A stretch of DNA of 64,000 bases, taken from positions 62,001 to 126,000 of the forward strand of contig NZ_JALJDX010000217.1 of the NCBI RefSeq assembly GCF_022952855.1, in the 5' to 3' direction. The notes under the pieces are model-generated. The model made no database searches. It was not told where the DNA came from and was given only the letters and a program-made list of their open reading frames with translations. The stretch's first letter is position 1; each line of letters opens with the position of its first letter. The DNA is from Pseudomonas sp. RGM2987. GTDB lineage: Bacteria > Pseudomonadota > Gammaproteobacteria > Pseudomonadales > Pseudomonadaceae. The translations under genes were made by a program, and so were the position numbers. Below, piece by piece: positions 8,857 to 17,643 of the stretch.

Positions 8857-9826
8857 AAACACGAAAGCCGAACGTGTTGTAGAAGAAGGTCACCGGCATC
8901 AGCAGGGCAAAACCGATCAGCATAAAGGTCTGGCTGGTCGCGCTGGAGGCAGCCGCCTGGAGCGTGAGGTGGGGCGGGACGATCAGTGGGAAAATCGTAA
9001 TCACCATCAGTGCGAACCCCAGTACAAATAGACTGAGCGCGCAGATCAGCGGCAATAGGTCATGGCCGCCTCGAAAGCTGGTCCAAAAAGCAAGAAATGC
9101 CGTGAGACCCGCCCCGATTGTTGAATACATTACGACGGGACTTGAAAGCCGCTGTGCGTAGTTTGGGTTCAGCGTGGACGTCCAGATGAGCAACACGGCC
9201 ATCAGCACGAGCGTGGCGACAGACAGCAGTTGTGCCTGCCTGCGCGACGTTTGTTGCAACGCTGTTTCGGTTCTCCAATACAGCCAACACGCTCCCAGCC
9301 ACGCATAACCGACGACCAGCACGCCCGCGCAGTACAGGGCGAAAGGGCTGACCCACTCCCAGCCTGTTCCGCTGAATTGCCCGTTCTGGTTGCAGATGCC
9401 TTGCACCAGCGTTCCCAAAGCCGCGCCTTGGCATCCCCCAGCGATCAACGATCCGCATAGGTGTAGTGTGTCGATGCCCCGCTTGATGTTGGGGTTATCG
9501 GTATAGTCGCGAAACTCCAATGCCATCGCGCGGACGACCAATGCCAGGAACATTGCAATAAACGGCACGTACAACGCGGGTAATAAAATGGCATACGCCT
9601 GCGGGAACAATGCCAGCAGTCCTCCGCCGCCCAAAACAAGCCACGTTTCGTTCGCATCCCAGATGGGCAAGATGGACACCGCCATGGCACGACGTTGTTT
9701 TGCGCACGGCGTCAGTCCCAACAGAATACCCACTCCCAAGTCGGTACCGTCGAGCAAGACGTAGCTGAGCACTGAGAATGCGAGCGTCGCAGCTGAAAGC
9801 AGAATGATCACGTCACCGTCCAGCAT
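8813..9826 (-). CDS. cydB: Cytochrome bd-type ubiquinol oxidase subunit II
   Basis: Membrane subunit of a bd-type (cyanide-insensitive type) terminal oxidase, 337 residues with about eight or nine hydrophobic segments. The N-terminus has the CydB pattern (VLSYVLLDGTDLGVGILLGL), and WDANETWLVLGGGGLLALFP near residue 55 is the family hallmark. PxFYNTFGFRVFSGKV closes the last membrane segment. It starts 9 bases after the cydA stop, with GAGGGA as ribosome site. With subunit I it would oxidise ubiquinol and reduce oxygen to water without pumping protons. No short CydX/CioZ-like reading frame is apparent after it. The 3' end abuts a broken AraC-type gene. Confidence 0.93.
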   Translation of the reverse strand: MLDGDVIILLSAATLAFSVLSYVLLDGTDLGVGILLGLTPCAKQRRAMAVSILPIWDANETWLVLGGGGLLALFPQAYAILLPALYVPFIAMFLALVVRAMALEFRDYTDNPNIKRGIDTLHLCGSLIAGGCQGAALGTLVQGICNQNGQFSGTGWEWVSPFALYCAGVLVVGYAWLGACWLYWRTETALQQTSRRQAQLLSVATLVLMAVLLIWTSTLNPNYAQRLSSPVVMYSTIGAGLTAFLAFWTSFRGGHDLLPLICALSLFVLGFALMVITIFPLIVPPHLTLQAAASSATSQTFMLIGFALLMPVTFFYNTFGFRVFSGKVHSAKVQLPE

Positions 9827-9835
9827 AGGCGTCCC

Positions 9836-11212
9836 TCATGACCTGCCGATTTCGTCAGGAAGCGTCGGTTGCGGCCCTTGCTCTCCTGCCTTGGCCGGTT
9901 GATGCAGAATGCGCAGCAATACCCACAAACCGATGCCGAACACCACTAGATAAAAAAACAGAATCGTAACCGTGGAACCAATGACCTGGTCACTGGAGAC
10001 TGCTGACGCACTGTCCGCCGTCCGCAGCAAGCCGTAGACCGTGAAGGGCTGTCGGCCGACTTCCGTGACTACCCAACCACTGATCATGGCCATGAAGCCG
10101 GCCGGAGCCATCAGCAAGCAACAACGCTGCATCCAACGCGTGCCGTATAAGCGGTTTCGACAGCGCAGCACCAGGCCGGTGATCCCCAGCGCGAGCATGA
10201 GTAACCCCAGCCCGACCATCACGCGAAAGGCCCAGAACACGACCCCAACAGGGGGAATGTCCTGAGACGCGAATTCAGTCAGCGGTTTGATCGTGCTGCT
10301 TAGGTCATGACGCAGGTACAGCGAGGCGATGCGTGGTATCGCCAACTCGAAATGATTCCGCCGCTCGGCCATGTCTGGCAATGCAAACAAACGCAGGGGC
10401 TCACCGGCTCCGGGTGCTGGACGCGTCCACGCACCTTCCATCGCAGCTACTTTTTGCGGCTGGAATTTCAAGGTGTTTTCGCCGTGCAGGTCGCCTACGG
10501 CAATTTGCACAGGTGCCAACACTGCGACTGCCCACAGCGCCATCGAAAACTGCACTCGGGCACGCAGATTGGTCGAGTCACGTAGCAACTGCCACGCACT
10601 CGCCCCCGCGATCATAAAGGCGGTGGCCAGGAAGGTCGCGAGCATCATATGGGTGAAACGATAGGGAAAAGAGGGGTTGAATATGATTGCCCACCAATCC
10701 TGCGCGACAAATCGGCCATCGGCGCCAATGCCGAAGCCACGGGGGGTATGCATCCAGGAATTGGCCGACAGGATCCAGAATGCGCTGATGATGGAGCCGA
10801 CGGCCACCGCGCAAGTGGCGAAGAAGTGCAGGCCTGGTCCCACCTTCTTCATGCCAAACACCATAATGCCGAGAAAACCCGCCTCAAGAAAAAACGCGGC
10901 CATCACTTCGTAAAACATCAGGGGGCCCAGGATTTCTCCCGCCTGGGTGGAGAGGCGCGACCAGTTGAGACCGAACTGATATTCAAGCATGAGCCCTGAG
11001 GCCGTACCGATGGCGACATTGAGGGCGAATATCTTCAGCCAGTACTGGTAGATATCCAGGTACATCTGCTCTTTGCGCCACAGCCAAAGGGCCTCCAGTA
11101 CCAGAAGGAAATTCGCCAGACCGATGCTGAATGCCGCCAACACAATATGGAAGCTGATGGTCACCGCGAACTGGGTTCGCGCCGCCATCAGTCCCCACTC
11201 AACACTGTCCAT
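9836..11212 (-). CDS. cydA: Cytochrome bd-type ubiquinol oxidase subunit I
   Basis: Haem-bearing subunit of the bd oxidase, 458 residues. The start at 11212 (MDSVEWGLMAARTQFA) is preferred over the longer frame because AGAGGAA precedes it by 5 bases. The upstream extension is also Arg-rich and unlike the family. Visible hallmarks are ARTQFAVTISFHIVLAAFSIG with the haem-ligand His near residue 20, the NSWMHTPRGF quinol/haem segment, GDLHGENTLKFQPQK, and GWVVTEVGRQPFTVYG. The GRQPFTVYG form and short Q-loop point to the CIO/bd-II group, not E. coli bd-I. It overlaps nothing but lies only 25 bases after the molybdoenzyme stop, so the three genes are probably one transcript. Confidence 0.94.
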   Translation of the reverse strand: MDSVEWGLMAARTQFAVTISFHIVLAAFSIGLANFLLVLEALWLWRKEQMYLDIYQYWLKIFALNVAIGTASGLMLEYQFGLNWSRLSTQAGEILGPLMFYEVMAAFFLEAGFLGIMVFGMKKVGPGLHFFATCAVAVGSIISAFWILSANSWMHTPRGFGIGADGRFVAQDWWAIIFNPSFPYRFTHMMLATFLATAFMIAGASAWQLLRDSTNLRARVQFSMALWAVAVLAPVQIAVGDLHGENTLKFQPQKVAAMEGAWTRPAPGAGEPLRLFALPDMAERRNHFELAIPRIASLYLRHDLSSTIKPLTEFASQDIPPVGVVFWAFRVMVGLGLLMLALGITGLVLRCRNRLYGTRWMQRCCLLMAPAGFMAMISGWVVTEVGRQPFTVYGLLRTADSASAVSSDQVIGSTVTILFFYLVVFGIGLWVLLRILHQPAKAGEQGPQPTLPDEIGRS

Positions 11213-11237
11213 ATCGGTTCCTCTGCTCGATAGCCCT

Positions 11238-13592
11238 CTATACGACCTGGTCCGTTTCGGGGACCGCTTGGTCGAGATCATCGGCATCCGGTTGAGCCGG
11301 TATCAAGATGACAGGCACTGATTTCGCAGCGGGAACCTTGCTGCGCTTGGCGTAATGCCATAGAGGGACCAGCGGATTGGATTCAGGATAGTAGGAGGCA
11401 GCGCATCCTTGCGGTATGTCATAGGCGATGATCTGAAATGGCCCGACTTCGCGCCTGACTTCTGGCTCGATGGCCGTGCGCAAGCGTACCCAGGCACCCG
11501 GTGCAAAGCCCAGGCGCACAATGTCATTGCGGTTCAGGAACACGACTTTGCGGGTACCTTTCACTCCCCTGAAGCGATCATCGTAGCCATAGACCGTCGT
11601 GTTGAACTGGTCGTTGCTGCGCAGGGTCATCAGTTGCAGAACGTCCCGACCCGCTTCGCCCTTTGAGACATCGTCGTCTTCGTCGAGCGTTTCCGGGGTG
11701 ATGAACTGGGCTTTTGCGGAAGGCGTAGCCCATTGACGATGAGCTGCGCCGAGGGGGCGATGAAACCCACCGGGCTCCCACATGCGCGCTTCAAAATCAT
11801 GGAAGATTTCCGGATAAACCTTGCTGATGGCTTCGCGAACGAGGGCGTAGTCGTGCCGCCAGTGCAGCCATGGGATAGTAGCGGTGTCACCAAGCGTAGC
11901 GTTGGCCAACTCGGCAATGATTGCCGCCTCTGAGCGCAGCTGCTCACTGGCCGGTTCTGCGTTGCCGCGCCACCCGCGAATGCAACTGGTGCTGTCCTCG
12001 GTGGTGTACGCCTGCTCAACGCCCAATTGCCGGTCGATCTCGATTCTTCCCAGGCACGGCAGCAGCCAGGTATGTTCGCCGGGTACCAAGTGCGTGCGAT
12101 TGAGTTTGGTGGCGATCTGTACGCTAAGGCGAAGCGCTGCCCACGCGGGCTCCATTCGACTGGTATCAGGTACGGCGCGCAGGAAGTTGCCTCCGAGCCC
12201 GATGAAGCCCTTCACACTTGCATCAAGAATCCCCTCGCAAGTGTCTACTGTCGTCAGCCCTTTGCGCTCAGGAACAGTGAAGCCGAACAAGGCCTCCAGC
12301 TTGTCCTTGGGGACCTTTGCAGGGTCCTCGGTAATCCCTACGGTTCGCTGTCCCTGTACGTTTGAGTGACCTCGTACGGGACAGATGCCAGCTCCGGGCT
12401 TACCTATGTTGCCGCGTAGCAACAGCAAGTTGACCAGCATCTGTACGTTGCCGACCCCGTGTCTGTGCTGGGTCATGCCCATGCCGTAAACGATCATCAC
12501 CTTTTCGCTGCGCGCGTAAACCGTGGCTGTAGCCTCCATTGCACTGCGAGTCAGCCCGGATCGCTGTTCCAGCTCATTCCATGAATAACCGTGTACCTGG
12601 TCCACAAAGCGGGTGAAGCCGTCAGTATGTTGCGTGATGAAATCGTGATCCAGGACACTCGGCTCGCCGCTTTGTTTGGCCCGTTCTTCCATGTCGAGGA
12701 GCGCCTTGGCGACGCCCATGACCGCCGCGGTATCGCCACCGATAGCCACCTGGTGATACTGCGTGCTGATGGCGGTCGATTTCGGGCCAAGCATTTCGAC
12801 AGGTGACTGGGGGTTTACAAAGCGCTCCAACCCGCGTTCGCGAAGGGGGTTGAAGGTGATGATCGGAACCTTGCGCTTGCGCACCTCTTGAAGCGGGTGG
12901 AGCATGCGTGGGCTGTTGCTGCCGACGTTTTGTCCGAAGAACAAGATGCAATCGGTGTGCTCGAAATCTGCCAGTGTGACCGTACCGACAGGTACCCCGA
13001 TGCTTTCTTGCAAGCCCACCGAGGTGCTTTCATGGCACATGTTGGAGCTGTCGGGGAGATTGTTCGTGCCATAGGCGCGGGCAAAAAGCTGATACATGAA
13101 TGAGGTTTCGAGTGAGGCGCGCCCTGACGCATAGAAAACGACCTCGTCCGGGCTCAGTGCCTGTAACTGTTTGCCGATAGCGTTGGCTGCCTCTTCCCAT
13201 GTCGTCGTTACGTAGTGATCGGACTGGGCATCGTAACGCATCGGATGGGTGAGACGGCCGTGCTGCTCAAGGTCGAAATCCGTCCAGTCGCGCAGTTCGG
13301 TCACCGAGTGGGCCTGGAAGAAATCTGGGCTGCTGCGCAACGACGTCAGTTCCCACGCCGTGGCTTTGGCACCGTTTTCGCAAAACTCCAAGGCGTGGGG
13401 GTCGCCCGGCTTGGCCCATGCGCAACTGACGCAGGCGAAACCCTGCGGCTTGTTCTGCTTGATCAAAGCGGCGCCGCCTTTGATGAAGGCCTGCTCACGC
13501 CAAAGGATGTTCATCACCGAATGAGCCGATCCCCAGCCGCCTGACGCTGAGGTGTAAGGTCGAAAATGTGAAGTGCCGTGAATCAACCTCAT
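11238..13592 (-). CDS. FdhF/YdeP-family molybdopterin oxidoreductase
   Basis: Large bis-MGD-type enzyme, 784 residues, close in layout to E. coli YdeP and other formate-dehydrogenase-alpha-like proteins. The N-terminal KPQGFACVSCAWAKPGDPHALEFCENGAKAT segment has three Cys in a family-typical arrangement (a shortened Cys cluster). The pterin-binding core includes YQLFARAYGTNNLPDSSNMCHESTS, FFGQNVGSNSPRML and MGMTQHRHGVGNVQMLVNLLLLRGNIGKPGAG. The C-terminal domain (TLRSNDQFNTTVYGYDDRF) is the substrate-entry and cofactor domain. There is no Tat signal, so the enzyme is cytoplasmic. The true substrate is unknown for most YdeP-like proteins. Its position directly upstream of cydAB suggests, but does not prove, that its electrons or its regulation are tied to the bd oxidase. 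Confidence 0.88.
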   Translation of the reverse strand: MRLIHGTSHFRPYTSASGGWGSAHSVMNILWREQAFIKGGAALIKQNKPQGFACVSCAWAKPGDPHALEFCENGAKATAWELTSLRSSPDFFQAHSVTELRDWTDFDLEQHGRLTHPMRYDAQSDHYVTTTWEEAANAIGKQLQALSPDEVVFYASGRASLETSFMYQLFARAYGTNNLPDSSNMCHESTSVGLQESIGVPVGTVTLADFEHTDCILFFGQNVGSNSPRMLHPLQEVRKRKVPIITFNPLRERGLERFVNPQSPVEMLGPKSTAISTQYHQVAIGGDTAAVMGVAKALLDMEERAKQSGEPSVLDHDFITQHTDGFTRFVDQVHGYSWNELEQRSGLTRSAMEATATVYARSEKVMIVYGMGMTQHRHGVGNVQMLVNLLLLRGNIGKPGAGICPVRGHSNVQGQRTVGITEDPAKVPKDKLEALFGFTVPERKGLTTVDTCEGILDASVKGFIGLGGNFLRAVPDTSRMEPAWAALRLSVQIATKLNRTHLVPGEHTWLLPCLGRIEIDRQLGVEQAYTTEDSTSCIRGWRGNAEPASEQLRSEAAIIAELANATLGDTATIPWLHWRHDYALVREAISKVYPEIFHDFEARMWEPGGFHRPLGAAHRQWATPSAKAQFITPETLDEDDDVSKGEAGRDVLQLMTLRSNDQFNTTVYGYDDRFRGVKGTRKVVFLNRNDIVRLGFAPGAWVRLRTAIEPEVRREVGPFQIIAYDIPQGCAASYYPESNPLVPLWHYAKRSKVPAAKSVPVILIPAQPDADDLDQAVPETDQVV

Positions 13593-13744
13593 GTCAGACC
13601 TCGCCTCGTCATTATTTGTGTCTAAACGTTACGAGTGAGCGGTACGCCTGAAGTTCGGAGATTCTGCCCGATGGTGCGGCAGTGGGATCAAGGATGAATT
13701 GCGCCATGTACGCAGGACCTGTCGGCGGCGGCTACGCCGAGGTC

Positions 13745-14479
13745 TCAGTGAGTTCCCGGATACCGCGTCTCCATCACGATCGACAGTGCATCCGGGCGCC
13801 AGAATTCCTGGTCGAACTCCACTGGCTGGTTGTCTTCGCCAAAGTTCAAGCGCTCCAGGTATACGCTGGTGGAACCCGGCGACAGTTGTAGCAACTCGGC
13901 CTGTTCTTCATTCACCGTGCCGGTATGCATCTCCAATTCGCAGCGTGATTGCACCCGCCCAAATCGTTCGCGCAGTAGTTGTGTCAGCGAGGCGTTCAAG
14001 TCGACCTCCAGCAGGCCTGGGCACCAGCTGGCGAGCAAGGCGTTGAACTCCAGCAGCACCGGGCGGCGGTCGATCCAGCGGCGGCGTTGCAGGAAAAACA
14101 CTGATTCGTCCGCCGAAGCCAAACCCATGCGCTTGGCCAGCCACTGGCCAGCCGGGCGCAGTTCGGCGTGCAGGCATTCAGTGCGGGGGGTGCGGCCCTG
14201 GGCGCTGACGTAATCCATGAAACCGCTGATGCGAGTCGGGTCGTAGCGGATGCGTTGGGGGCTGACAAACCAGCCCCGGCGATTTTCCCGATACACCAGG
14301 CCCTCGGCTTCCAGTTGCTGCAGTGCCTGGCGCAACGTGACGCGAGTGCAGCCGAAGCGTTCGATCATTTCCCGCTCGGAGGGAAATTTCTCGTCGGCCT
14401 GGGGGACTCCGGCGGCGATGTCGTTGGCGATCTGTTCGCGGATGCGTTGGTAGTGCGGGGAAATCGGGTCGAAAGGCAT
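13745..14479 (-). CDS. GntR-family (HutC subfamily) transcriptional regulator
   Basis: DNA-binding repressor-type protein, 244 residues from MPFDPISPHYQRIREQ. This start has GGAACC upstream, and the longer frame adds an unrelated Cys-rich stretch. The winged helix covers residues 5-72: FPSEREMIERFGCTRVTLRQAL followed by LEAEGLVYRENRRGWFV. The rest is a UTRA ligand domain (AKRMGLASADESVFFLQRRRWIDRRPVLLE). It is the last gene of an operon whose promoter, 6 kb away, carries a perfect TGGTATATACCA palindrome overlapping the -35. That is the GT-TATA-AC type of operator that HutC-family proteins use. Autoregulated control of the salvage operon by a small-molecule ligand is the best reading. The ligand is not known. 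Confidence 0.85.
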   Translation of the reverse strand: MPFDPISPHYQRIREQIANDIAAGVPQADEKFPSEREMIERFGCTRVTLRQALQQLEAEGLVYRENRRGWFVSPQRIRYDPTRISGFMDYVSAQGRTPRTECLHAELRPAGQWLAKRMGLASADESVFFLQRRRWIDRRPVLLEFNALLASWCPGLLEVDLNASLTQLLRERFGRVQSRCELEMHTGTVNEEQAELLQLSPGSTSVYLERLNFGEDNQPVEFDQEFWRPDALSIVMETRYPGTH

Positions 14480-14573
14480 CCTGGGGTTCCGTGTGCAGGC
14501 ATGACATGGGGTGACTCTACCGTTCCTGTTGGCGCAGGTCACCTGTCCGCGCAGGCTTCAAGCCAACCCTTGG

Positions 14574-15155
14574 CTAGATGCCCTGTTGCTGTCGTTGCTG
14601 CAGCAGGAAATCCCGTCGCCAGGCCCGCAAACCATAGGCCGCCAGCAGCACAAAGCCGGCGTAGAGGGCAGCGGTCAGTTGCAGGTCTTTGTACAGGAAC
14701 AGACCCACGTAGGCCGCGTCCAGCACGATCCACAACCACCAGCTGGCCATGTATTTGCGCGCTGCCCACAGGCTGGCCACCAGGCTGAACGCGGTCAGCA
14801 GCGAATCCAGCCAGGGCAGGGCGGCATCGGTGAAATGGTGCATCACCGCGCCGAGGGCAGCACCGCCAACCACGCCCGCGAGCAAGTGCCGCCATGCCTC
14901 CCTGGGTGGCAGGCGCTCCACCCGAACCTTGCCGGCTTCGACGCGCCCAGTGCTCCAACGCCACCAGCCATAGCCTTGGAGCACGGCGAAGACCAGTTGC
15001 AGGAGCATGTCCGAATACAGTTTCACATCGAAGAAGATCCAGGCGTACAGCAACACCGCGACCACACTGACCGGCCAGCACCAGCGCACCCGATGTGCGG
15101 TGAGCCAGACTCCGGCGATGTTGAAGAACACGGCGACGATTTCCAATGGCGACAT
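14574..15155 (-). CDS. pnuC: PnuC-family vitamin/nucleoside transporter
   Basis: Integral membrane protein of 193 residues with about six to seven membrane segments. It has the PnuC features SVVAVLLYAWIFFDVKLYSDMLLQ, the GWWRW motif, and WIVLDAAYVGLFLYKDL near the C-terminus. PnuC proteins take up a vitamin precursor by facilitated diffusion, and the compound is trapped by a cytoplasmic kinase. Known members carry nicotinamide riboside (PnuC), thiamine (PnuT) or riboflavin (PnuX). Here the same operon holds an APH-type kinase, a Thi5/NMT1-like binding protein and a TonB receptor but no NadR-like gene. Thiamine or a related pyrimidine/thiazole compound is therefore more likely than nicotinamide riboside. 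Specificity is inferred from neighbours only. Confidence 0.85.
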   Translation of the reverse strand: MSPLEIVAVFFNIAGVWLTAHRVRWCWPVSVVAVLLYAWIFFDVKLYSDMLLQLVFAVLQGYGWWRWSTGRVEAGKVRVERLPPREAWRHLLAGVVGGAALGAVMHHFTDAALPWLDSLLTAFSLVASLWAARKYMASWWLWIVLDAAYVGLFLYKDLQLTAALYAGFVLLAAYGLRAWRRDFLLQQRQQQGI

Positions 15156-15164
15156 AGGGTTCTC

Positions 15165-15357
15165 TCACGACTCATTTTCTAGATACAACGCCTGTTGCTT
15201 GAGTTGGCGCTTGCGTTCAAAGGGTAGTTTTTCCTGGTCGCCATAGGGGGCGCTGTACCAGTTGCCGTAGGTCGGGTTGGGCAACAGGCGGTTGTTGCTG
15301 GCAGCCCACCAGGGCGGTGGAGAGCAGGCATACGGTGGAAATAAACAAATTACGCAT
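15165..15357 (-). pseudogene. Small lipoprotein gene interrupted by a frameshift
   Basis: Starting at 15357, the frame reads MRNLFISTVCLLSTALVGCQ, a clear lipoprotein signal with lipobox ALVGC. It then continues only to a stop at 15217 through an implausible stretch. The neighbouring frame from about 15300 reads on as NNRLLPNPTYGNWYSAP... and ends ...LKQQALYLENES at 15165, just 10 bases before pnuC, with good codon use. Joining the two near codon 20 gives a lipoprotein of about 63 residues. The length from start to stop is 193 bases, one more than a multiple of three. This is either a real single-base indel mutation or a sequencing error. The gene lies between the TonB receptor (stop 13 bases upstream) and pnuC, so its product may serve the same uptake route. 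The function is unknown. Confidence 0.6.
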
Positions 15358-15369
15358 GGGCAGTCAGCC

Positions 15370-17514
15370 TCAAAAATTGACGGTGGCGGACAATCGCGCC
15401 GTGCGCGGCGCACCCAGGAACAGGTAGCCGTCGCCGGCGGACTCACCCACATCGCGCCAGTAGCGTTTGTCGAACAGGTTGTCGACAGTCAGGCGCAGCA
15501 CAGTATCGTAATTGCCAACCTTGGTGGTGTAGCGACTGCCCACATCGAACACTGCGTAGTCGCCGACTTTCACCGTGGCCTCGCGGTTGGCGTATTTACT
15601 GGCGCTGTATTGCACCCCGCCGAGCAAAGCCAGGCCCGGGATGCCGGGAATGCTGTAGTCGCCGTGCAGGCTGGCGCGCAGCTTGGGCACGTTGATCGCT
15701 TGATGGTCGTCGTAGCGGTCGGTGCCGCTGTCGCTGACCCGGGCACGGATCGCCGCGACGCTGGCCGAGACTTGCAGGTCCGAGGTCACGCGACCGTTGG
15801 CAGACAGTTCGATCCCCACGTTTTTCTGCTTGCCCTGCTGCACGAAGTTGATGGTGCCGTCTTCGTTGGGTCGGTTGTATTGCAGGTCCTGGGTGATCTG
15901 GAACAGTGCGGCGGTCAGGCTCAAGCGTTGGAAGTCACGCTTGATTCCCACTTCCAGTTGGCGCGAGGTGGTCGGCGGCAGCACCTCCTCAGCGTTGCTA
16001 CTGAACCAGGCGGCCTCGCCACCCAGGGACAAGCCCTTGCTGTAGCTGGCATACAGCGATGTGTCCGGGCGCGGCTTGTAGATCAACGCCACTTGGGGCA
16101 AGAACACGCTGCGCCGGGTATGGCGGGTGGTCTCGCCGGCCTGGTTGTAGGTCTCCTCATCGAGGCGTATCTGGCGCCCGCCAAGAATGGTTTGCCACTG
16201 CTCATTGAAGCTGATGCGGTCGCTGGCAAACAAGCCATACTGGCGGCTATCGAGGCGGCGGTAAGTGTGACCCAGTGGGCCGTCGTAGGGCTCCAGCACC
16301 GGCGATGGCTCATAAATATTGCCCTCGCCTATGAACTCGTTGACTGACTGGCGCCGGTCTACGAGGCGGCGGAACGCAGTGGTGCCGAAGGTCAGGTCAT
16401 GCTTGAGCAAACCGGTGTCGAACTGGCCATTGAGCGCCGCCTGGGCTTCTTCGTTGCTGCGGGTGTCGTCGGGGCTGCGGTAGTCGGAGATGTCATAGTC
16501 ACCCTCGGGGCTGAAGTGGTTGGGCACAGCGGTGTTGGCGCAACTGGCGGCACCGTAGCAACCCCAGGCGAAGGTGCTGTAGTCGTCGATCACCACACGG
16601 CTGCGGGACGCACTGAAGCTGGCCTTCCAGGCTTCGTTGAAGCGGTATTCGAACAGTCCGTCCAGATTCAGTGACCGTATACCCACTGGGTTCGACCAAC
16701 TCTGGTACGCGAGCAGGTCCTTGGGCGAAACGTGATGCGGCACTTCGGTGCCGCCGAGCAGTTGATAGCCCGGCACCGAGCGCTGTTCCCGGTCCTGGTA
16801 TTCGGCATTGAGTTGCAGCAGGGCGTTGGGGCTGATGCTCCAATCCACGGCCAGCGAGGCGAAATCGCGCTTGCCGTCGGCGTGGTCGACGTAGGAGCGA
16901 ATGTCTTCATGGGCCAGGTTGATGCGCACACCCAGTTGCTGTTCGGTGCCAAGCCAGCCGCCGACGTCGGTGGCCAGGTAGCGCTCGCCCTGTTCATTGG
17001 TAGACACCGTCACCGAGCGCACACTTTCCGGACGCTTGCTCACGTAGTTGACCAGCCCGCCGGGCTCGGAGACGCCGCTCTGCAAGCCCGCCAGGCCTTT
17101 GAGCACTTCCACCTGTTGTTTATTTTCCAGCGCCACGTTCTGTTCGCCGGTGATGGTGCGGCCGTTGATCTTGTAACTGCTGGCCGGGTTCAGGGCAAAG
17201 CCGCGCACCACGAAGTTCTCGTAGTAGCCGACCGGGGCGTAGCTGTCGCCGACCGAGGCGTCGTTTTTCAACACCTCGCTGAGCAGGCGCGCCTGTTGGT
17301 CTTTCAGGCGCGCTTCGGTCATCACTGCGACGGACGCCGGAGTGTCCAGTAACGGTGCGTTATCGAAGCCGGCAACTGCGGCTTTTTTCGCCTGGTAGTC
17401 AGTACTTTCCTGGCCGAGGACGGTGACGGTGTCCAGGATCTCATCCTGGGCCTGTACCGCCGCAGCGAAGGTGATGCCCAAGGCGAGCAAGGTGTAGCGA
17501 TAAGGTGTAGCCAT
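15370..17514 (-). CDS. TonB-dependent outer-membrane receptor (siderophore-receptor class)
   Basis: Outer-membrane active transporter of 714 residues. Signal peptide about 1-22 (LLALGITFAAAVQAQ). A TonB box-like segment follows (ILDTVTVLG). The plug domain is residues about 50-180 (DTPASVAVMTEARLKDQQ, VVRGFALNPASSYKINGR, VEVLKGLAGLQSGVSEPGGLVNYVSKRP). The remainder is a 22-strand barrel ending in aromatic Phe (ARLSATVNF). By plug sequence it falls with ferric-siderophore receptors such as FpvA/FecA-like proteins. However, it has no N-terminal signalling domain, no sigma/anti-sigma genes lie beside it, and all its partners are vitamin- or sulfur-related. The transported compound is therefore probably not a siderophore. 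It lies in the middle of the GntR-controlled operon. Confidence 0.88.
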   Translation of the reverse strand: MATPYRYTLLALGITFAAAVQAQDEILDTVTVLGQESTDYQAKKAAVAGFDNAPLLDTPASVAVMTEARLKDQQARLLSEVLKNDASVGDSYAPVGYYENFVVRGFALNPASSYKINGRTITGEQNVALENKQQVEVLKGLAGLQSGVSEPGGLVNYVSKRPESVRSVTVSTNEQGERYLATDVGGWLGTEQQLGVRINLAHEDIRSYVDHADGKRDFASLAVDWSISPNALLQLNAEYQDREQRSVPGYQLLGGTEVPHHVSPKDLLAYQSWSNPVGIRSLNLDGLFEYRFNEAWKASFSASRSRVVIDDYSTFAWGCYGAASCANTAVPNHFSPEGDYDISDYRSPDDTRSNEEAQAALNGQFDTGLLKHDLTFGTTAFRRLVDRRQSVNEFIGEGNIYEPSPVLEPYDGPLGHTYRRLDSRQYGLFASDRISFNEQWQTILGGRQIRLDEETYNQAGETTRHTRRSVFLPQVALIYKPRPDTSLYASYSKGLSLGGEAAWFSSNAEEVLPPTTSRQLEVGIKRDFQRLSLTAALFQITQDLQYNRPNEDGTINFVQQGKQKNVGIELSANGRVTSDLQVSASVAAIRARVSDSGTDRYDDHQAINVPKLRASLHGDYSIPGIPGLALLGGVQYSASKYANREATVKVGDYAVFDVGSRYTTKVGNYDTVLRLTVDNLFDKRYWRDVGESAGDGYLFLGAPRTARLSATVNF

Positions 17515-17643
17515 GTAAAGAGCGCTCCAAAGGTCTGCCTGCCGCTGCCGTACGCTTTTTATCGGGCATGAAAGGGCCCAGCGCTGCGCAACGAAGGGGT
17601 TGCCAGTTCGAAATGAAAAAAGCCGGGTTCGCCAGAAATGGCG

